DNA of 12,009 nt from Haplosporangium gracile (Eukaryota; Mortierellomycota; Mortierellomycetes; Mortierellales; Mortierellaceae). Each line of letters opens with the position of its first letter. Position 1 is the stretch's first letter. The DNA is taken from positions 1 to 12,009 of the forward strand of contig JAAAUF010001115.1 of NCBI GenBank assembly GCA_015499985.1, given 5' to 3'. Both the position numbers and the translations under genes were made by a program. Below are positions 7,664 to 12,009 of the stretch, one piece after another. The notes under the pieces are model-generated. The model saw only the letters and a list, made by a program, of their open reading frames with translations. It was not told the origin of the DNA and searched no databases.

Positions 7664-8909
7664 CTATCCACGACGAAGACGCGCCGCAAGTCCATCGACA
7701 ACGATAGCGTTAGCATCACTCATATCTGCGGGCTTCTTGTAGGCCTTGGGGGCGGCCTTCTGGACCACTGGTGGGTTGGCAGCAGCATACGATGATTTGG
7801 CCTCCTTTGCTGGCGCAATATGCTTCTCGTGGACCTTACGCTAATCACCACCAATTGACAATACATAAGGATGTTAGTTACGGAGGAAACAATTCTTGTT
7901 CACAATATCGATACAGATAAAGAAAATAATCCTGCTGGTTTGACTTACGCGCTCTTCGTTCAAGGCTTCGTTCTTGTCTGCGATCTTCTTTTTCCTGGCA
8001 GCACTCTTGTTTCCTCCACCTCCTGCAGTCAGTTCCACGTTGATAGGTCTCTTATTGAACAACGTCTTGTGGAAGTACAATGCTTTCTATAATGTTCAAA
8101 AACGAAACATAATATTAGAACACTAGAGTCCTACTGCATTACGCCAATTGTCAAGTGACATAGCCCATGGCCATTTACCTGCATGGATTCTGCCTCGGAG
8201 AACTCCATAAATGCGAATCCCTTGCCCTTTCCTGTTGCCTTGTCAGTCTGGATTCTTACAGACGAAATCTTGCCTGTAGGGATGTAGCACATAACAGAGA
8301 AGTGCTGGTTAGCGAAAAAGTTCGTGTTGTTATTTCTGGCAAGTATTCCGCACCAACTGATGAGCCGAGAATGACCCGTCCTAAACACATACCACAGCTC
8401 TCAAAATGCTTCTCCAACTGCTCCTTGGTGATGTTATAAGGAAGGTTGCCTATAAGCCAAGTAAAAAATCAATGCGAAAAACAGTAAGTAACTTGTCATA
8501 CCTTATCCTGATAGCCAACTCAGTTGATCCAGCAATATCCTAAAAAAAGCGCCTTACCGACAAAGACAATAAACTTTTGGTTCTTGGGTGCAGCTTTGGC
8601 AGCAGCTTCGCCCTCCTTAGCCTCTGCTCCCTCTGCAGGGGCGCCGGGCGCCTCTTCCTTGTCAGCACCCTTACCTCTCCTACGCCTCTTCCTGCCGTCA
8701 GCTGTTGCTCCGTCCTCAGATTCTTTTGATGCCTCCTCCTTCTTCTTTTCCTTCTTCTCCTTTTTTTTGTCCTCCTTGGTCTCGTTATCGTCGTTGGTGT
8801 TGTTGCTATCGTCCTCGGGGACGTCAGCAATAGAGTCGTCCAGTTTTCTCTTCTTGTTCCTGAACTCGCTGGCCTTCTTTTGCTTCTTGTTGAGTTTCTC
8901 GACGGCCAT
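7664..8909 (-). CDS. NOP6: Nop6-like nucleolar RRM protein (ribosome biogenesis), five exons
   Basis: Minus-strand exons 8909-8558, 8449-8393, 8273-8179, 8086-7949 and 7840-7664 (stop TAG at 7666-7664) join in phase to 272 residues. The introns are 108, 119, 92 and 108 nt with donors GTAAGG, GTATGT, GTAAAT and GTAAGT. In order: a basic start (KLNKKQKKASEFRNKK), an acidic/Lys-rich disordered region to about residue 107 with a KRRRRGKG nuclear or nucleolar signal, then one RRM. RNP2-like KFIVFVGNLP is at 112-121 and RNP1 KGKGFAFMEF at 152-161, followed by RPINVELTAGGGGN (181-194) and a basic helix (RKKKIADKNEALNEER). The GGGGN motif right after the last RRM strand and the DEER-like helix are hallmarks of yeast Nop6, a nucleolar factor for early 40S assembly and 18S rRNA maturation. 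Length is close to yeast Nop6 (about 225). The start has A at -3 and G at +4. Genes for other RBM34-like RRM proteins are the alternative. Confidence 0.92.
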
Positions 8910-9300
8910 TATGCAGTATATAGTATGTGTTGTGTGAGAGTTGTTGAATTAGGTTGTTGTGTTGACTTTAGTGTGTCGGTGATGCGGAGGTCGAAGAGGA
9001 AGATGAATGCGCAGAAGAGAAGGAGGGTGAAGGAGTTTGTGTACTTGTGCTATCAAGAGCTCCAAGGTTAACAAAAAAAAAATGTGGCTTGTGTGTGATG
9101 ATCGTGACCGTCTTCCTTCCATCCCAACTTGTCCAAAACGCGAAAGGTGAACAAACATTTAAAGAAACGCCATTTTTTTTTTCTTTACTCTTCTACTCCA
9201 CACCGTTCTCACTCCCTCTCAGTGCCTTTTAGGCCAGAACATTCAAGAACAATAAACATTAATAACATATTCTTCAATCATCCATTTTTTCGAGAATGTC
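8910..9300 (-). promoter_or_regulatory. NOP6 upstream region
   Basis: The 5' flank of NOP6. On the minus strand there are CT-rich stretches, two T/A homopolymer runs (9072-9081 and 9173-9182) and a TATATA-like sequence just before the start codon, too close to be the TATA box of this start. No specific binding site is assigned. The assignment is positional. Confidence 0.3.
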
Positions 9301-10311
9301 GCTCCATTGATACCATTGTCCAATTCTCCACCCTGTTTCTGGTTGTTGCTCCTAGGGGGTCGTTCCAGATCTGAAGGGCAGACCAAGAACGCCTGCATAG
9401 TGTGGATCCCAGAGAGTCACATACACAGTACATTTCTTATATGTCGCACCTGTCCATCTGGCGATCCTAGATCGTCTGTGAAGCAGCAAGTCCTCCTTTG
9501 TTTTGTTATATCAATAGAAATAGACCCGCATATGCTGGAGATTGGGCTGGAATTTCGGGATGCTGTCTAGCAGATACCACATTCCCAACACAGAGACACT
9601 GCACTTAGCCTGGTTGCCGCTACAGCACATATCAGGTGTTGCTGGACGTGTCCACATGCCGCATTCCGATTCGTGTACTAGCCCACGCTCTGGTTCTCAA
9701 CTCTATCACGGAACTGTGGGTGCTTTATGTGAGACGAGCCTTGGGCACACCCTACTGTTGCTACAACTGGCTTTTATGACTGCCTGCTGTTCTGATTGCT
9801 AAGACAACAGCTAGTGGTTACGCTATCTAGAGTACAGTTTGAGTCCATTCGACCAAGAACAACCCCCCTAGCCGGCCCCACTTCAATTTTATTCTTAATG
9901 CCTGACTTTCTTAATGCCTGTCCAAACTCCGAAAATGGACCCTGATCCGTTTCCCCTACGAGGATTCTCTCGCTGGCAAAACGGGATTTTTTCTCAATGG
10001 CAGTAGCATGGGCCGCTCCAAAAATAGGAACAGAGCAGCGGCTTAGCCCATTTCCTGCCATCATACTCCACAGAATGTGTATCAAAATCGAACAAGCTGG
10101 TGCTCATTGTTCTCGCTACAGAAAAAAACACATACAATTTGTCATAAATAACAAAAATGAAGACGAAGAAAGTAAAAGTCAGGCGTACAAACGCGCTGAT
10201 CGTCATTCTTGCCAGTGTGGACTCATCCCTCTTTCGCTTTTCATCATTAGGTGCGCACAAGAGATTGATCCTTTGCGACCTAATATCAATAGTCGTCCGC
10301 CACCCTCGTCC
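9301..10311. other. Unassigned spacer before the NLR-like pseudogene
   Basis: About 1 kb with no frame that I recognise on either strand. Frames of 80-100 codons exist on both strands but lack protein-like family features and overlap one another. The region contains a 13-base direct repeat (TTCTTAATGCCTG at 9892-9904 and 9908-9920). It could be decayed coding sequence or mobile-element debris upstream of the pseudogene; I cannot show which. Confidence 0.4.
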
Positions 10312-11756
10312 GCCGATAACTGCACTATCTTGGAACTCCTCTCAGAAGCAGGGATATACTTTCATAGGTGTCGAATATTCTATGAAACTTGCAAGCGTAA
10401 TCTTTGACAAGCAAGACGGAATCTCGGTCATCAAGTATATTCACCTCAGAGACAAGGCTCCCATGAGGGTCGAGTTCTTTAACCCAGCTCCAGAGGTGCG
10501 ATTGCTGCAGGAGTCGAGCCCATTGACCCGAACCAGCAGTCTGTTGCGTTTCATACACTGGTCGCTGCTAGAATACTTCTTCTCACACACCGTCTTTGAC
10601 CCCGGCACTCATGCAGATCAAGATTAATCTGATCCGCAGCAACGCCCTGAACCCTCCGCCGTCCAGCCGTTCAATCCTAATGGCCTCTTGATCAAGCACA
10701 ATCTCCTTAAAAGTCTTCCATCATTCAGTTCCTAAGCGAGCGAATGAAGCAGAATACTGACTTTTGAGAAGCAACTCCGTGCTGTCGTCGAGCTGTCGAA
10801 GATCGACCCCAGCGTAGTCACCACCGCCGCCAATGCCATCATAATCCTGGTTAAAGTTGGAGTCGGTTTCAATGGTGCCAATCTCCGGGACGTCCCTATC
10901 CCAGAAACAAACCTCTCTGACGGTGAATTTGATTGCGGCCAGTTTCTGGGAGCCGACATGATTGAAATTAATCTCACTAGATCTTGTTTGAGACAGAAGG
11001 ATTTCAACAACGCGCAGATGAAAGATGTTCGGTTCGGAGAACTACTATACTTGAAGGAGGTCAATTATATTACTTCCTGCACGTACTCGCCGGATGGAAA
11101 GATACTGGCTGCTGGTCTGGACAATGGCGGTCTCAACGGATACGACACTTTTACATGGAAGGTTATCGAGCGACACAGGAAACACCAACGAAGATTCTTA
11201 ACTGTCGCCTTATCACCTGAAGGCAAGCAACTGGTGACTGAAGCAGAGTACGATTGACAGTACAGATGGTTCGAATTATATCTGGAATCTCCAGCCAAAG
11301 GTGATCAAAACCATATTGAACAGACATGCCAGCGCAGTTTTTTGTATAGCATATTCACCCTGTGGGCATTGGGTCACGTCTGGCAGTAGTGACAAGACGG
11401 TCCTACTCTGGTGGTGGCAGGAAGAGATGGAGAGGTGGTTTTGTGTGTCTGTCATTCGTGGATTCTTTGATACGGTTCTGAGCATTGCCTGCAACCCCGC
11501 TGCGCCCTTGGAGTTTGTCACGGGCTGTAAGGATCGATCTGTTCGGATGTGGCGAGTATTGAAAAATGGCAATGAGGACGATATTGGAGAAGTGTCTGTC
11601 ATGTTACTCTGGGGATCTAAATTTAACATCGGCCGACTTTACGTTTCGGACCTGACGTTCGAGGATGCCATTGGTTTGAGTTCGATCTACCAGAAGCTAT
11701 TGATGCAACGTGGTGCAAAAGATCCGCTGGCTTTAGAAGAAAAACAAGGGAGCTGA
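10312..11756 (+). pseudogene. Decayed NACHT/pentapeptide/WD40 NLR-like gene
   Basis: The family signals run in one order but change frame. Frame 1 to about 10352 has ILELLSEAG. Frame 2 then gives YTFIGVEYSMKLASVIF and RFIHWSLLEYFFS, typical of the region after NACHT in fungal STAND proteins. It meets a TAA at 10625-10627. At about 10719 the match moves to frame 1 (IIQFLSERMKQNTDF) and at about 10763 back to frame 2 (EKQLRAVVELSK). Pentapeptide-like repeats follow (GANLRDVPI, TNLSDGEF, GADMIEINL, KDFNNAQM), then WD40 blades (CTYSPDGKILAAG, VALSPEGKQLVT). A one-base insertion near 11254 shifts to frame 3, where two more blades (IAYSPCGHWVTSGSSDKTVLLW, split as IAYSPCGHWVTSG and SSDKTVLLW; FVTGCKDRSVRMWRV) and the C-tail AIGLSSIYQKLLMQRGA end at TGA 11754-11756. 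Such proteins act as intracellular sensors or self/non-self receptors. The NACHT core (P-loop) is absent. Sequencing error is possible for some shifts. Confidence 0.8.
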
Positions 11757-11930
11757 AGCTGATGTAAAACTAGAAACTCACTAAAGACTTCAGCTGTAAA
11801 TGGTAGAGAGAAAAAATTAAGTCATCGTGTTTTTTTCGGCATTGATCATATATCATATTAATGTTTAGCTGTGATATAAGACTGTTCTCTCTCATCACTG
11901 CAATCTAAATTGCAGAGTGCCTATAGCTGT
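11757..11930. other. Short spacer between pseudogene and LRR gene
   Basis: AT-rich, convergent 3' ends of the WD40 pseudogene and the minus-strand LRR frame. Nothing specific is seen apart from AT-rich palindromic-looking stretches around 11846-11860. Confidence 0.4.
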
Positions 11931-12008
11931 CTATACCATTAAAGTGGCCAGAGCTGAGTTGAGCTTACGGGCCTCAGCCAGCGCCTTGACTCCGTCGTCT
12001 CCGATCGA
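11931..12008 (-). CDS. C-terminal end of a ribonuclease-inhibitor-type leucine-rich-repeat protein (partial)
   Basis: Minus-strand frame entering at the right edge and ending with TAG at 11933-11931. Its 25 codons read SIGDDGVKALAEARKLNSAL then ATLMV. The pattern I-G-D-x-G-x-x-A-L-A-E-A-x-x-x-N-x-x-L-x-x-L is the ribonuclease-inhibitor (NLRC3-like) repeat, about 28 residues per unit, found in long tandem arrays in fungal RNI-like and NLR-like proteins. The array stops in mid-unit, directly after the L-x-x-L strand, so it could be a truncated gene, or the TAG may lie in an intron (GTATAG follows ATG). The rest lies outside the window. Confidence 0.62.
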   Translation of the reverse strand, partial: SIGDDGVKALAEARKLNSALATLMV

Positions 12009-12009
12009 G

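Noticed and set aside
8524..8937. Plus-strand 137-codon frame opposite NOP6 exon 1
   Set aside because: Antisense of the Lys/Glu-rich Nop6 N-terminus, giving Ser/Phe/Leu runs.
9774..10085. Minus-strand 103-codon frame as a transposase or receptor fragment
   Set aside because: No motif of any known transposase or NLR family could be identified; composition alone is not evidence.
10733..10746. TAA and TGA as two nonsense mutations in the NLR-like pseudogene
   Set aside because: Family homology runs through this stretch in the neighbouring frame, so these stops result from a pair of compensating one-base shifts.

Overview
The window looks like genomic DNA from an early-diverging filamentous fungus, most likely Mortierellomycotina. 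The evidence is short spliceosomal introns (88 to 124 nt) with GTAAGN/GTATGT donors, GC-moderate coding sequence in AT-rich, microsatellite-rich spacers, an Atg4 with very long low-complexity stretches, and debris of large NACHT/pentapeptide/WD40 and leucine-rich-repeat proteins of the kind abundant in that group. The taxon is an inference from family resemblance; no search was run.

Layout. (1) Bases 184-414, plus strand: a broken C-terminal scrap of a WD40 NLR-like protein. (2) Bases 779-5525, minus strand: a five-exon gene for an Atg4-family autophagy protease. By my splice model it encodes about 1,439 residues, with an unrecognised ~507-residue N-terminal module in exon 1. (3) Bases 5526-7663: over 2 kb without a convincing gene, holding a pyrimidine-rich upstream tract for ATG4, several microsatellites and small inverted repeats. 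(4) Bases 7664-8909, minus strand: a five-exon gene for a Nop6-like nucleolar RRM protein of 272 residues, reconstructed in frame through four introns. (5) Bases 8910-10300: the NOP6 upstream region and about 1 kb of unassigned sequence. (6) Bases 10312-11756, plus strand: a decayed NLR-like gene (end of the NACHT-associated region, pentapeptide repeats, WD40 repeats, family C-tail) whose homology moves among all three forward frames. (7) Bases 11931-12008, minus strand: the last 25 codons of a ribonuclease-inhibitor-type leucine-rich-repeat protein that runs off the window.

Functionally, the two intact genes are housekeeping genes: ATG4 processes and delipidates Atg8 in autophagy, and NOP6 acts in early 40S ribosome assembly. 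They are not an operon. They sit between remnants of a fast-evolving NLR-like repertoire. The most unusual point is the ATG4 gene. The stop codon that seems to end the upstream 507-residue reading frame lies inside a GTAAGC splice donor, and splicing joins that frame to the protease in phase. This predicts either a fused N-terminal module or, if the intron is retained, two separate products. The protease also carries a disordered insertion of roughly 550 residues between two conserved blocks of its catalytic fold.
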